From: Chitinophagales bacterium | GTDB taxonomy: Bacteria > Bacteroidota > Bacteroidia > Chitinophagales > CAIODY01 | DNA length: 49,045 nucleotides | Assembly: GCA_026461075.1 (NCBI GenBank) | Contig: JAPJNH010000108.1 | Span: 1 to 49,045 of the forward strand | Direction: 5' to 3' | Shown: in pieces, positions 1-7,885 of the stretch | How the letters are laid out: each line of letters begins with the position of its first letter | Position numbering within the stretch: the first letter of the stretch is position 1 | Position numbers and translations under genes: made by a program | The notes under the pieces: model-generated | What the model was told of the DNA's origin: nothing | The model's input: the letters and a program-made list of their open reading frames with translations, nothing else | The model's database searches: none

Positions 1-60
1 ATGGTAAGCGTAGATGCTCCAGGATACAAAGCGACAAAACGTTTGGTAGTAACTAAATAA
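1..60 (+). CDS. 3' end of a T9SS cargo protein (partial)
   Basis: Only the last 19 codons and the TAA stop are inside the window; the gene begins upstream. The visible C-terminus ends GYKATKRLVVTK. This resembles the last beta strand of a type IX secretion type-A sorting domain, where a Gly-Tyr pair precedes a basic residue and a short hydrophobic strand ending in Lys. By family knowledge such proteins are exported across the outer membrane and the domain is cleaved off. The ATG at position 1 is an internal codon, not evidence of a start. Nothing can be said about the mature part. A hairpin terminator follows 18 bases after the stop. Confidence 0.6.
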   Translation: MVSVDAPGYKATKRLVVTK

Positions 61-77
61 GTTTTGTAAACGATAAC

Positions 78-112
78 AAAAAGGCCTCTCTGAATTTCAG
101 AGAGGCCTTTTT
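78..112. terminator. Intrinsic terminator, bidirectional
   Basis: An 11-bp GC-rich stem (83-93 pairing with 97-107, loop 94-96) is extended by A5 on the left (78-82) and T5 on the right (108-112). It lies between a plus-strand gene end (60) and a minus-strand gene end (165), so it can end transcription from both sides. Confidence 0.9.
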
Positions 113-128
113 GTTTTAATGAATAATG

Positions 129-158
129 AATGATGAATGATGAATGATGAATGATGAA
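129..158. repeat. AATGATG heptamer tandem repeat
   Basis: Four perfect copies of the 7-bp unit AATGATG run from 129 to 156, with a degenerate copy before them (122-128) and a partial one after. They fill the gap between the terminator and the stop codon of the minus-strand kinase gene. The same unit recurs in opposite orientation at 25160-25173, in the same kind of position. Confidence 0.85.
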
Positions 159-164
159 GAATTC

Positions 165-1001
165 CTACTTGCTGTAAAATGAGATTAAGCCTTCAATAGG
201 GGACTGCTGAACTTGTGATAAGTGATAATCGTATTTCGCAAGGGACTCGGCTAATTCATGTTGGAAATGGAATGCAATGCTACCAACGGCTCTGAATTCA
301 TTGGCGTAAGGTTTGTAAGCCAAACAATTGTTTTGTATCATTAATTCAAAACGTTCCTTTACCAGTTGTTTGAGTTGCGCGTTGTGCAAATGATCCTTGA
401 AGGCGATTAAAATACCTGCTATTGCTTTATTAGGTGCAATATGACCATAAACATAAGCGATTGGGTCGCTGATTTTGTTCTCGGAGAAATATTGTTCCAG
501 GCAGCTATTTAATTCCTGGTTTAAATTTTTGCGTAAATAATTAGTAAGAATCGTTTTGCCAAGGTCGCAACCACTTCCTTCATCGCCGAGCAGATAACCT
601 AGGGAAGGTGTTTTAAACGCTATTTTCTTCCCATCATAAAAGCCGCTATTTAATCCAGTGCCCAATATTAATATATTGCCTGAATGATTGCCATATAGCC
701 CTTTAGCCGCTCCTACGATATCGGAGTCGATTTCAATGGGTCCTTCAATCTTAAATGTTTGTAATAAGGCCTCCTTAATCTTGAGATTAGAAGCTTCGTT
801 GCGACAGCCTGCTCCGAAAAAATGTATTTCTTCCAATTCTTTTGGAAAGCTTTGTCCTGCTGAGAGCCAAATCTTAAGTATACTAGCAGTATCGGGTAAT
901 AGGCTTGGGTTAGTACCGGGTGTTCGAAGTTGTAAAACCTCTTTGCCATTGATAAAGGCCCAATCGATTTTACTGGATCCGGCATCGCAAACTAATATCA
1001 T
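165..1001 (-). CDS. BadF/BadG-type ATPase, N-acetylglucosamine kinase-like
   Basis: A 278-residue protein of the actin-like (ASKHA) kinase fold. The N-terminus VCDAGSSK (residues 4-11) is the first phosphate-binding motif, GTG at 114-116 is the second, and LGDEGSGCDLGK (138-149) is the strongly conserved family loop. By family knowledge, Bacteroidota members of this length phosphorylate N-acetylglucosamine or a related amino sugar in the cytoplasm. This could serve recycling of cell-wall or scavenged sugars, but the substrate cannot be read from sequence. It starts with ATG at 1001 and is transcribed away from the arginine decarboxylase gene. Its stop codon lies just inside the heptamer repeat and faces the terminator. 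BadF-type benzoyl-CoA reductase activator is a less likely alternative, because there is no cysteine cluster typical of those activators. Confidence 0.8.
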   Translation of the reverse strand: MILVCDAGSSKIDWAFINGKEVLQLRTPGTNPSLLPDTASILKIWLSAGQSFPKELEEIHFFGAGCRNEASNLKIKEALLQTFKIEGPIEIDSDIVGAAKGLYGNHSGNILILGTGLNSGFYDGKKIAFKTPSLGYLLGDEGSGCDLGKTILTNYLRKNLNQELNSCLEQYFSENKISDPIAYVYGHIAPNKAIAGILIAFKDHLHNAQLKQLVKERFELMIQNNCLAYKPYANEFRAVGSIAFHFQHELAESLAKYDYHLSQVQQSPIEGLISFYSK

Positions 1002-1111
1002 TTTTTGTTGCTTGTTGATTGATAAAATTAAAGCAAATTGTGAGAAATAAACAGCTTATTAAGTACTTTTATCCTCCTATTTAGAAAACTTAAACCGAAT
1101 TAATTTAAGAA

Positions 1112-2500
1112 ATGTCAAACCGTTACAGCGACCTAGTGCATCAGACTTTTGATTTTCCTCAAGACGGATTCAAAGTGCGTGATAATCGATTGTTTTTTCA
1201 TGATATTGATATTTTAGAGATTACTAAAAAGTATGGTACGCCTTTAAAGCTTACTTACTTGCCAAAGATTAGTGATCAGATTCAATCGGCTAAGAAGATG
1301 TTTGCGAAGGCATTTAAGCAACATAAGTACGAAGCTGAATACAATTATTGTTATTGTACGAAGAGTAGTCATTTTAATTTTATTTTGGAAGAGGCGTTGA
1401 AGAATGATATTCACTTAGAAACATCCTTTGCTTTTGATTTGGAGATTATTATGCGTTTATATCGTCGAAAAAAAATCAATAAGCAAACGAAGATTGTTTC
1501 GAATGGATATAAGACAAAAGCTTATACACGCCGTTTGAGTCAGATGATCAATGAGGGCTTTAATGTTACGCCAATTTTGGATAACAAAGAAGAGTTTAAG
1601 GATTACGACAAAATGGTGAAGACGAAGTGTAATATTGGAATTCGTATTGCAGCGGAAGAAGAACCTCAGTTTCAGTTTTACACGTCGCGTTTAGGCATTC
1701 GTTCAAAAGATATTGTCAATTTTTATTTAGCGAAGATTAAGGATAATGACCGCTTCGATTTGAAGATGTTGCATTTCTTTATCAATACAGGGATTAAGGA
1801 TGATGCGTATTATTGGAGTGAGTTGAATAAGGCATTGGATGTGTATTGTAATTTGAGAAAGGAGTGTGAGACCTTGGACTCGATTAATATCGGAGGCGGG
1901 TTTCCGATTCGTAATTCATTGAACTTTACCTATGATTACGACTACATGATTAATGAAATCGTGTTACAGATTAAAAATGCATGTAAGCGTGCGAAAGTGC
2001 CTGTACCGCATATCTATACGGAGTTCGGTAGTTTTACAGTAGGAGAGAGTGGTGCAGCGGTTTATAGCGTATTAGATCAAAAATTACAGAATGATAATGA
2101 GTTATGGTATATGATTGATTCCTCTTTCATTACCACTTTGCCTGATACTTGGGGAATCGGACAGAAGTTTATCATGTTGCCGATTAATAAATGGGAGGAA
2201 GAATATCACCGCGTGAATTTGGGAGGATTGACTTGCGACAGTCATGACTATTATAATTCCGAAGCGAATATTGCACAGATTTATTTGCCGAAAATTTCAA
2301 AGACGGAGCCTTTATTTATTGGGTTCTTCCATACAGGTGCTTATCAAGAGTCGTTGAGTGGTTATGGTGGAATTAAGCACTGCTTGGTACCTGCACCTAA
2401 ACACGTATTGATAGATCGTGATGAAGAAGGTAAAATTACCACACGTTTATTCCGAAAAGAGCAAACGGCAGATTCCATGATGCGAATTTTGGGATATTGA
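1112..2500 (+). CDS. speA: Biosynthetic arginine decarboxylase, PLP fold type III
   Basis: A 462-residue protein matching the compact arginine decarboxylases of Bacteroidota, which are shorter than the roughly 650-residue E. coli SpeA. The reaction is arginine to agmatine plus CO2, the first step of polyamine synthesis through agmatine. The PLP-binding lysine is most likely K84 in NYCYCTKSSHF. The glycine-rich phosphate-binding loop is SINIGGGFPIRN near residue 265. The late motif LGGLTCDSHDYY supplies the conserved Cys-Asp that contacts substrate across the dimer. It starts at ATG 1112, and 110 bases separate it from the divergent kinase gene. It could also decarboxylate related diamino acids, but overall sequence recall favours arginine. 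Confidence 0.87.
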   Translation: MSNRYSDLVHQTFDFPQDGFKVRDNRLFFHDIDILEITKKYGTPLKLTYLPKISDQIQSAKKMFAKAFKQHKYEAEYNYCYCTKSSHFNFILEEALKNDIHLETSFAFDLEIIMRLYRRKKINKQTKIVSNGYKTKAYTRRLSQMINEGFNVTPILDNKEEFKDYDKMVKTKCNIGIRIAAEEEPQFQFYTSRLGIRSKDIVNFYLAKIKDNDRFDLKMLHFFINTGIKDDAYYWSELNKALDVYCNLRKECETLDSINIGGGFPIRNSLNFTYDYDYMINEIVLQIKNACKRAKVPVPHIYTEFGSFTVGESGAAVYSVLDQKLQNDNELWYMIDSSFITTLPDTWGIGQKFIMLPINKWEEEYHRVNLGGLTCDSHDYYNSEANIAQIYLPKISKTEPLFIGFFHTGAYQESLSGYGGIKHCLVPAPKHVLIDRDEEGKITTRLFRKEQTADSMMRILGY

Positions 2501-2551
2501 TATTTATTCGTAAATTCAATTAACAAACCACTTATAAAAACATACTCAAAC

Positions 2552-4618
2552 ATGAAGAAAATTAGCCTTCTATTTTTAATGGGGATGTCAGCCATGTTCA
2601 GCGCTAAAGCGCAATATTGGATGATCCCTAATCCAAATGCAGGTAACAATCCTGGTGGATTGAATACCTATGTGGAGCAACCTAGTACGGCTGCAGCACC
2701 TTGGACTACGATTCAAGCAACTAGTGCAACAGCAGCTTGGTCGCCAGCACAAACGATTCCTTTTACCTTCCAATTTAACGGTGTAACGGAAACAAGTTTC
2801 AAAGTTTCTACCTCTGGTGTATTAACATTCGACGTAGCAACAGCACTTCCTGCGCCTGCAAGCACGAACGCAGCATTACCAAGTGCTTCCATTCCTGATA
2901 AGTCAGTGTGCGTTTGGGGTTTACAAGGTACCGGTGCAAATGATAAAATTATCACTACCGTTTTAGGAACCGCTCCTAATCGTCAATTGTGGGTGTCATT
3001 TAACTCTTACAGCCATGCAAGTTCTGCAACCATTTACACCTATTGGTCAATTGTGTTGGAAGAAACATCTAACAAGATTCATATCGTTGATCAACGTGCG
3101 GGTAACTCAACAGGTGCTGCAGTAACATTGAACCTTACTGCTGGATTACAATTCAATAGCACTTCTGCTATGATGGTTCCAGGTTCTCCTGCTTTGAATT
3201 CTGCATCGAATCCTGCTTTGGATGATGCGTCTGATAATAGCTATTGGACTTATGTTCCGGGTACGCAACCTACGGATGAAATCATGTTGGTAGACGTTAC
3301 TCCTCATGATGGCGCTACAGCTTCTTATATTTTATCTCCAGGTAATATGCCAATTACGGCAAAGGTAGTTAACTACGGTACGAATACAATCACTGGTTTT
3401 ACGTTTACTTATGATGACGGTAGTGGTCCTGTAAGTGATGTTAAAACTGGATTGAACATCGCTCCATTCCAAACTTATTCTTTCGTTGTTAGTCCTGCTG
3501 TTCCTGTTACTGCGACAACTCACAAAGCAATTAACTGTGTGGTTACAATGACTGGTGATACGGATCCAATGAACAACTATTTCATCACTGGTGTTACCGG
3601 TGCTGCCTTCAATCCTGTTCACTATGTAACTTTTGAAGAAGCTACAGGTACTTGGTGTGGATGGTGCCCAAGAGGTGCTGTATACATGGATTCAATCCAT
3701 AAAGTGAAAGCGGATGCAGTAGTTATCGCAGTACACAATAATGATCCAATGACTGAAACGACTTATGATGCAGGTATTGGTGGCTTTATTAGTGGTTATC
3801 CTTCAATCGTAGTAGATCGTAAAGAAACAGATGATCCTTCAGCAGCTTTCGCGCAATATACTGCACACAAACCTGACTTTGGTTTCGCAGATATCACGTT
3901 AACGAATACGCTTTCTGGTATGAACCTAACTTCTGACGTTAGCTGTCATTTTGCGGTTGACTTAGCTGGTTCTTACCGTTTGGCTTATATCGTAACTGAA
4001 GACAATGTTACAGGTACAGATGCTAGTTACAATCAAACTAACTACTATTCTTCTGCGTCTCAAAATATTGCATTGAATGGTGCTGGTCACGTTTGGCAAT
4101 CAGAAACAAATCCTGTTCCTGCTGCAAAAATGGAATACGATTTCGTAGCACGTGTAATTGATAATACCTTCACTGGTCGTGCAAACACCATTTCATCTCC
4201 AGTAACTGCTGGTTCAACACAATCTTATTCATTTAACTATACGATCCCTGCAGGTAGCAATCCATTAGATTTTAATGCAATTGCTTTGTTGATTGATCAA
4301 ACTTCAGGAATGATTTTAAATGCGAATCAGTCTCGCGTTAATTTCCCGAATGGAACAACAACTAACGACTTGCAAAATAGCGTTTACATGTATCCTAATC
4401 CTGCTTCTGATCGAGTTTCTGTATTCGTTCAAAGCAATAAAGGAAATAACTTCCGTGTAGATGTAATGAATTTGTTAGGTCAAGTTGTGCTTTCAGAAAC
4501 TTCTGTAGCTGCAACTGGTAATGTATTATTGAACACTGCGAACTTAACTGCTGGTCAGTATTTAGTTCGTGTAAGCAATGGTGCAGAACAAACAACTTTG
4601 AAATTGACTAAGAACTAA
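2552..4618 (+). CDS. Omp28-related, thioredoxin-like T9SS cargo protein
   Basis: A 688-residue secreted protein. Residues 1-21 form a signal peptide ending at SAKAQ. Residues of about 30-230 look like a beta-rich domain I do not recognise. A CARDB-like stretch follows (about 240-345). From about 358 comes an Omp28-related domain that contains a thioredoxin-like CGWC motif (C369, C372), followed by HNNDPM and a YPSIVVDR segment like the cis-proline loop of thioredoxins. The end (about 612-688) is a T9SS type-A sorting domain with YPNPASDRV, LGQVV and a final KLTKN. Family knowledge suggests outer-membrane or surface attachment; a redox role at the surface is inference from the CxxC. It ends at a strong terminator and is convergent with pyrC. 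Confidence 0.85.
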   Translation: MKKISLLFLMGMSAMFSAKAQYWMIPNPNAGNNPGGLNTYVEQPSTAAAPWTTIQATSATAAWSPAQTIPFTFQFNGVTETSFKVSTSGVLTFDVATALPAPASTNAALPSASIPDKSVCVWGLQGTGANDKIITTVLGTAPNRQLWVSFNSYSHASSATIYTYWSIVLEETSNKIHIVDQRAGNSTGAAVTLNLTAGLQFNSTSAMMVPGSPALNSASNPALDDASDNSYWTYVPGTQPTDEIMLVDVTPHDGATASYILSPGNMPITAKVVNYGTNTITGFTFTYDDGSGPVSDVKTGLNIAPFQTYSFVVSPAVPVTATTHKAINCVVTMTGDTDPMNNYFITGVTGAAFNPVHYVTFEEATGTWCGWCPRGAVYMDSIHKVKADAVVIAVHNNDPMTETTYDAGIGGFISGYPSIVVDRKETDDPSAAFAQYTAHKPDFGFADITLTNTLSGMNLTSDVSCHFAVDLAGSYRLAYIVTEDNVTGTDASYNQTNYYSSASQNIALNGAGHVWQSETNPVPAAKMEYDFVARVIDNTFTGRANTISSPVTAGSTQSYSFNYTIPAGSNPLDFNAIALLIDQTSGMILNANQSRVNFPNGTTTNDLQNSVYMYPNPASDRVSVFVQSNKGNNFRVDVMNLLGQVVLSETSVAATGNVLLNTANLTAGQYLVRVSNGAEQTTLKLTKN

Positions 4619-4635
4619 TTTAGTTTTTCAATCAT

Positions 4636-4669
4636 AAAAAAAGCGCGAGAATTTTCTCGCGCTTTTTTT
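4636..4669. terminator. Intrinsic terminator, bidirectional
   Basis: Stem GCGCGAGA (4643-4650) pairs with TCTCGCGC (4655-4662) around a 4-base loop, flanked by A7 on the left and T7 on the right. It follows the Omp28-like gene stop by 17 bases and can also serve the convergent pyrC gene. Confidence 0.9.
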
Positions 4670-4702
4670 ATGTCTAATAACATCGCGTTCGTGTTAATCG
4701 CC

Positions 4703-4726
4703 ACGGTTCGTGTCCCCACGAACCGT
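4703..4726. repeat. Perfect inverted repeat (10-bp stem, 4-nt loop)
   Basis: ACGGTTCGTG at 4703-4712 is followed by TCCC and then by the exact reverse complement CACGAACCGT at 4717-4726. There is no T-tract, so it is not a canonical terminator. The GGTTCGTG word recurs at 4754-4761 within the neighbouring repeat cluster. Confidence 0.85.
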
Positions 4727-4745
4727 AAAAATTCAATTTTTAGAA

Positions 4746-4844
4746 ATTAAAATGGTTCGTGAGACACGTCCCGAAGATTCGGGACATAACGTGAGTCACG
4801 TCCCGAAGAATCGGGACATAAAGTGAGACACTAACCATTTTAAT
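4746..4844. repeat. Nested inverted/tandem repeat cluster
   Basis: An outer 12-bp inverted repeat, ATTAAAATGGTT (4746-4757) and AACCATTTTAAT (4833-4844), encloses tandem 32-bp units beginning at 4759 and 4791, with a partial third at 4823 (GTGAGACAC). Each unit carries a small palindrome, TCCCGAAGATTCGGGA in the first and TCCCGAAGAATCGGGA in the second. It lies in the convergent gap before pyrC, ending three bases short of its stop codon. No coding capacity is seen. Confidence 0.85.
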
Positions 4845-4847
4845 GAA

Positions 4848-6218
4848 TTATTGATTAAACGTTAATCGCATCCCGTTCATACATTCATCGAATTTTCCAT
4901 TTTCAAATACTAAATGGCCATTCACAAATGTATGGGTGATCTTTCCTTGTAAGGTGTTGCCTTCTAAGGGACTCCAACCGCATTTGTAAAGTATGTTTTC
5001 TTTAGTGACTTGGTAAGTAGCTTCAAGATTCACCAATACTAAATCTGCTGCATATCCTTCACGGATAAAGCCTCTGTCTTTTACTCTAAAAATAGTCGCA
5101 GGGGCATGACACATTTTCTCTACGATTTTTTCTAAGCTGATTCGGCCTTCTTTGTAAAAGCCTAACATCATATTCAGGCTGTGTTGCAATAATGGCAATC
5201 CGCTCGGTGCTGCTAAGCCGGGTAATTGTTTTTCTTCCCAGGTATGAGGCGCATGGTCGGTAGCTATTAAATCTAGTTTATTGTCGAGCATTGCTTCGAA
5301 CAAAGCTTTCTTATGATGCGCCGCTTTGATAGCAGGATTACATTTGATTAAAGCCCCTAAGGTATCATATTGCGAAGCGTCGAAATGTAAGTGATGCACA
5401 CAAATTTCAGAAGTGATGTTTTTGGATGCAAGTGCTTTCAAAACCTCTGCTGTGGAGGCATTGCGATCGACGCTGCTTTCAAATAATTGAATTTCATCCG
5501 CAGTAGAAATGTGAAACACATTGAGTCGCGTGCCGTACTTTTTAGCTAGTGCAACGGCAATTGAAGAGGAGGCTAAACAAGCTTCTTCGTTACGTATAAT
5601 TGGGTGTTGCTGAATTGGAATCTGCTCTCCGTAAATAGCTTTTGCCTTCTCTGTATTCGTACGAATGATTTGCTCCGATTCACAATGGGTGGATATGACT
5701 AGTGGCGTATTTGCAAATACGCGATTGAGTGTTTCTTCATTGTCTACTAACATGTTTCCTGTAGAGGATCCCATGAAGATTTTAAGTCCACATACTTCTG
5801 CTCCGTTAGTGCGCATCACCTCTTCATAGTTGTCATTGCTGACGCCCATGTAGAAGGAATAATTCGCAAGGGAAGTAGTGGCAGCAATATCATATTTCTG
5901 TTGCAATAGGTCTTGCGTCGTTGCAGGAGGGTTGGTGTTTGGCATTTCCATAAATGTGGTCACACCGCCCGCAATTCCTGCTTTGGCTTCTGAGTAAATC
6001 GTTGCCTTATGCGTTAGGCCTGGCTCTCTAAAATGCACCTGATCGTCAATAATGCCTGGCATTAACATTTTGCCATTCGCATCAATTTCGATACAGTTTT
6101 CGAGTACATCGATTTGCGAAGCAATCTTTTCAATTCGTCCGTTTTTGATTAACACCTCTCCGTAGAATTGTGTTCCTTCATTAACGATTCTTGCGTTTTT
6201 AATAAGATAGGTATGCAT
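4848..6218 (-). CDS. pyrC: Dihydroorotase
   Basis: A 456-residue amidohydrolase that closes N-carbamoyl-aspartate to dihydroorotate in de novo pyrimidine synthesis. Using the ATG at 6218, the likely metal and catalytic residues are H62 in DDQVHFREPG, carbamylated lysine K146 in LKIFMGSSTG, H178 in STHCESE, H236 in FHIST and D321 in ATDHAPHT. The first His of the usual HxH pair is Gln (Q60), which I recall as common in Bacteroidota dihydroorotases. A reading frame extends seven codons further upstream, but the -7 element TACCTTTG (6223-6230) lies inside that extension, so 6218 is the supported start. The gene is divergent from an SGNH hydrolase. Allantoinase is a weaker alternative. Confidence 0.92.
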   Translation of the reverse strand: MHTYLIKNARIVNEGTQFYGEVLIKNGRIEKIASQIDVLENCIEIDANGKMLMPGIIDDQVHFREPGLTHKATIYSEAKAGIAGGVTTFMEMPNTNPPATTQDLLQQKYDIAATTSLANYSFYMGVSNDNYEEVMRTNGAEVCGLKIFMGSSTGNMLVDNEETLNRVFANTPLVISTHCESEQIIRTNTEKAKAIYGEQIPIQQHPIIRNEEACLASSSIAVALAKKYGTRLNVFHISTADEIQLFESSVDRNASTAEVLKALASKNITSEICVHHLHFDASQYDTLGALIKCNPAIKAAHHKKALFEAMLDNKLDLIATDHAPHTWEEKQLPGLAAPSGLPLLQHSLNMMLGFYKEGRISLEKIVEKMCHAPATIFRVKDRGFIREGYAADLVLVNLEATYQVTKENILYKCGWSPLEGNTLQGKITHTFVNGHLVFENGKFDECMNGMRLTFNQ

Positions 6219-6222
6219 ACTA

Positions 6223-6230
6223 CAAAGGTA
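6223..6230 (-). promoter_or_regulatory. pyrC -7 promoter element TACCTTTG
   Basis: On the minus strand this matches the Bacteroidota -7 consensus TAnnTTTG exactly. Only four bases separate it from the pyrC ATG, so the transcript would begin at or next to the start codon. Confidence 0.75.
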
Positions 6231-6257
6231 TAGATACAAGATTTGAAATGAAAGCTG

Positions 6258-6264
6258 TATTTTG
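6258..6264 (+). promoter_or_regulatory. Possible -7 element of the SGNH hydrolase gene
   Basis: TATTTTG is one base shorter than the TAnnTTTG consensus, but it sits four bases before the chosen ATG, the same spacing as at pyrC, trmH, pdxJ and lspA. Confidence 0.4.
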
Positions 6265-6268
6265 CAAT

Positions 6269-6874
6269 ATGATTAAATATTTAGCCTTAGGCGATTCTTA
6301 TACTATTGGTGAATTAGTGGAAATGAATGAGCGTTGGCCGTTTCAAATGCGTCAAATTCTTTTGCAGAAGGGGATTGAAGTGTCGGAACCTTTGACCATT
6401 GCTGTTACGGGATGGACGACGGATGAGCTTTTGAAGGGGATAGATGCTGCCGCTATCGAAGGTCAGACCTTTGATTTGGTAAGCTTATTAATAGGGGTGA
6501 ATAATCAATATCGTGGACGTAGTGTAGCGAATTATATAACGGAGTTGAATGGGTTAATGGATCGCGCCATTGCCTTTGCAGGAGGAGATAGCAGTCGTGT
6601 TTTTATGGTATCGATTCCTGATTGGGGGCATACACCTTTTGCTGCTGAAAATAAGCGTGATGCGAAAGTGGTTGCTGCAGAGATAGATGCTTATAACAAG
6701 GCGAAGGCTGAGGAAGCAGCTAAACGAGGGATTCGTTTTGTTGATATCACAGCGTTATCGCGTGAGGAACACGAAAACTGGCTGGCCTCGGATTTATTAC
6801 ATCCCGGAGCCGCACAATACACCGCATGGGCTAAGAAAATAGCGCCAGTGGTGGCATCCATGCTACAAGTATAA
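6269..6874 (+). CDS. SGNH/GDSL-type hydrolase
   Basis: A 201-residue hydrolase when started at ATG 6269. The catalytic block LALGDSYTIGE near the N-terminus gives nucleophile S10. GVNN (around residue 78) is the SGNH asparagine block, and ASDLLHPGAAQY carries the Asp-x-x-His pair (D175, H178). These are the full catalytic residues of a GDSL esterase or lipase. The substrate, possibly acyl or acetyl esters, is not evident. There is no signal peptide, so the protein is probably cytoplasmic. The reading frame is open from 6248 with an earlier ATG, but that extension covers the likely promoter and is not conserved in form, so the later start is preferred. It is convergent with the DAHP synthase gene, with a 10-base gap. 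Confidence 0.85.
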   Translation: MIKYLALGDSYTIGELVEMNERWPFQMRQILLQKGIEVSEPLTIAVTGWTTDELLKGIDAAAIEGQTFDLVSLLIGVNNQYRGRSVANYITELNGLMDRAIAFAGGDSSRVFMVSIPDWGHTPFAAENKRDAKVVAAEIDAYNKAKAEEAAKRGIRFVDITALSREEHENWLASDLLHPGAAQYTAWAKKIAPVVASMLQV

Positions 6875-6884
6875 TTCTTGGTCT

Positions 6885-7883
6885 TTAGATTAATTGACGA
6901 CCCACCGCTCCGGCAATCACTTTCATTTCGCCATGTAATTGTGCGAACTGCGCATGATCCAATTGCTGTGAAGCATCTGATTTAGCCACTTTAGGGTTCG
7001 GGTGAACTTCGATCAATAAACCATCGCAACCAAAGGCTACGGAAGCTTTTGCCAAATCTGGAACACCGTATGCATAACCCATTGCATGTGAAGGGTCGAG
7101 AATCACTGGTAAGTTTGTATACTCTTTCAAATAGGCAGCGCCACAAAGGTCGAAGGTAAAACGAGTCTTTGTTTCGAAGGTACGAATACCGCGTTCGCAC
7201 AACATCACTTGATCGTTACCTGCGCTTAAAATGAATTCTGCTGCTTGTACAAATTCTTGTAACGTAGAGCCAAAGCCTCGCTTAAGCAAGATTGGTTTAT
7301 TTATTTGTCCGCAACGACGAAGGATACTATGATCATACATCGCTTTAGCGCCGATTTGAATGATGTCGGTATGTTCGATTACTTCTTCGATATGTGAAGA
7401 GTCTTTTACTTCTGTGATTACTTTCAAGCCATACTTTTCGCGCATTTTAGAAAGCAATAATAAGCCTTCTAATCCTAAACCTTGGAAGGAATAAGGAGAG
7501 GTACGCGGCTTATAACAGCCAGCGCGCAAAGTATTGATGCCAAGGCTCACTAGCATTTCTGCACTTTGCATAATTTGCTCTTCACTTTCAACACTACAAG
7601 GACCAGCAATCACTACTGTGTTTTTCGTCTGACCACCCACACTTGATTTTCCCCATTGTACTAAACGAGTTTCAGGAAGGTATTTTCTAGAAGCTAATTG
7701 GATATCACTTTCCATGGCCCACGATCCGCTGCTTTTTCCTGCAAGAATTGTTGGAAGTTCTTTTACAGCCGAAGGCGTTACAAGGACGTAAAATGAGCCA
7801 TTAAAGGCAATAGTGGAAGAAGTTGCATGTGCTAATTCTCTCGCCTCTAATTCTGTGATGTTGCTGTTTAAATGTACTATCAT
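6885..7883 (-). CDS. aroF: 3-deoxy-7-phosphoheptulonate (DAHP) synthase, type I-beta
   Basis: A 332-residue enzyme condensing phosphoenolpyruvate with erythrose 4-phosphate, the first step of the shikimate pathway. Residues of about 1-70 resemble the ferredoxin-like regulatory domain found at the N-terminus of some type I-beta enzymes. The barrel shows GPCSVES, RAGCYKPRTSPYSFQG, KPILLKRGFGST, CERGIRTFE and DPSHAMGY, which hold the PEP, metal and phosphate contacts. KDO-8-phosphate synthase is a homologue, but it lacks the N-terminal domain and the RxxxYKPRTSP motif in this form. Only two bases separate it from the upstream epimerase-CBS gene, so the two are almost certainly one transcript. 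Confidence 0.9.
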   Translation of the reverse strand: MIVHLNSNITELEARELAHATSSTIAFNGSFYVLVTPSAVKELPTILAGKSSGSWAMESDIQLASRKYLPETRLVQWGKSSVGGQTKNTVVIAGPCSVESEEQIMQSAEMLVSLGINTLRAGCYKPRTSPYSFQGLGLEGLLLLSKMREKYGLKVITEVKDSSHIEEVIEHTDIIQIGAKAMYDHSILRRCGQINKPILLKRGFGSTLQEFVQAAEFILSAGNDQVMLCERGIRTFETKTRFTFDLCGAAYLKEYTNLPVILDPSHAMGYAYGVPDLAKASVAFGCDGLLIEVHPNPKVAKSDASQQLDHAQFAQLHGEMKVIAGAVGRQLI

Positions 7884-7885
7884 AA

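Noticed and set aside
129-158. CRISPR repeat
   Set aside because: The unit is seven bases with no spacers; it is a simple tandem repeat.
6885-7883. KDO-8-phosphate synthase
   Set aside because: The N-terminal regulatory-type domain and the YKPRTSP motif fit type I-beta DAHP synthase better.
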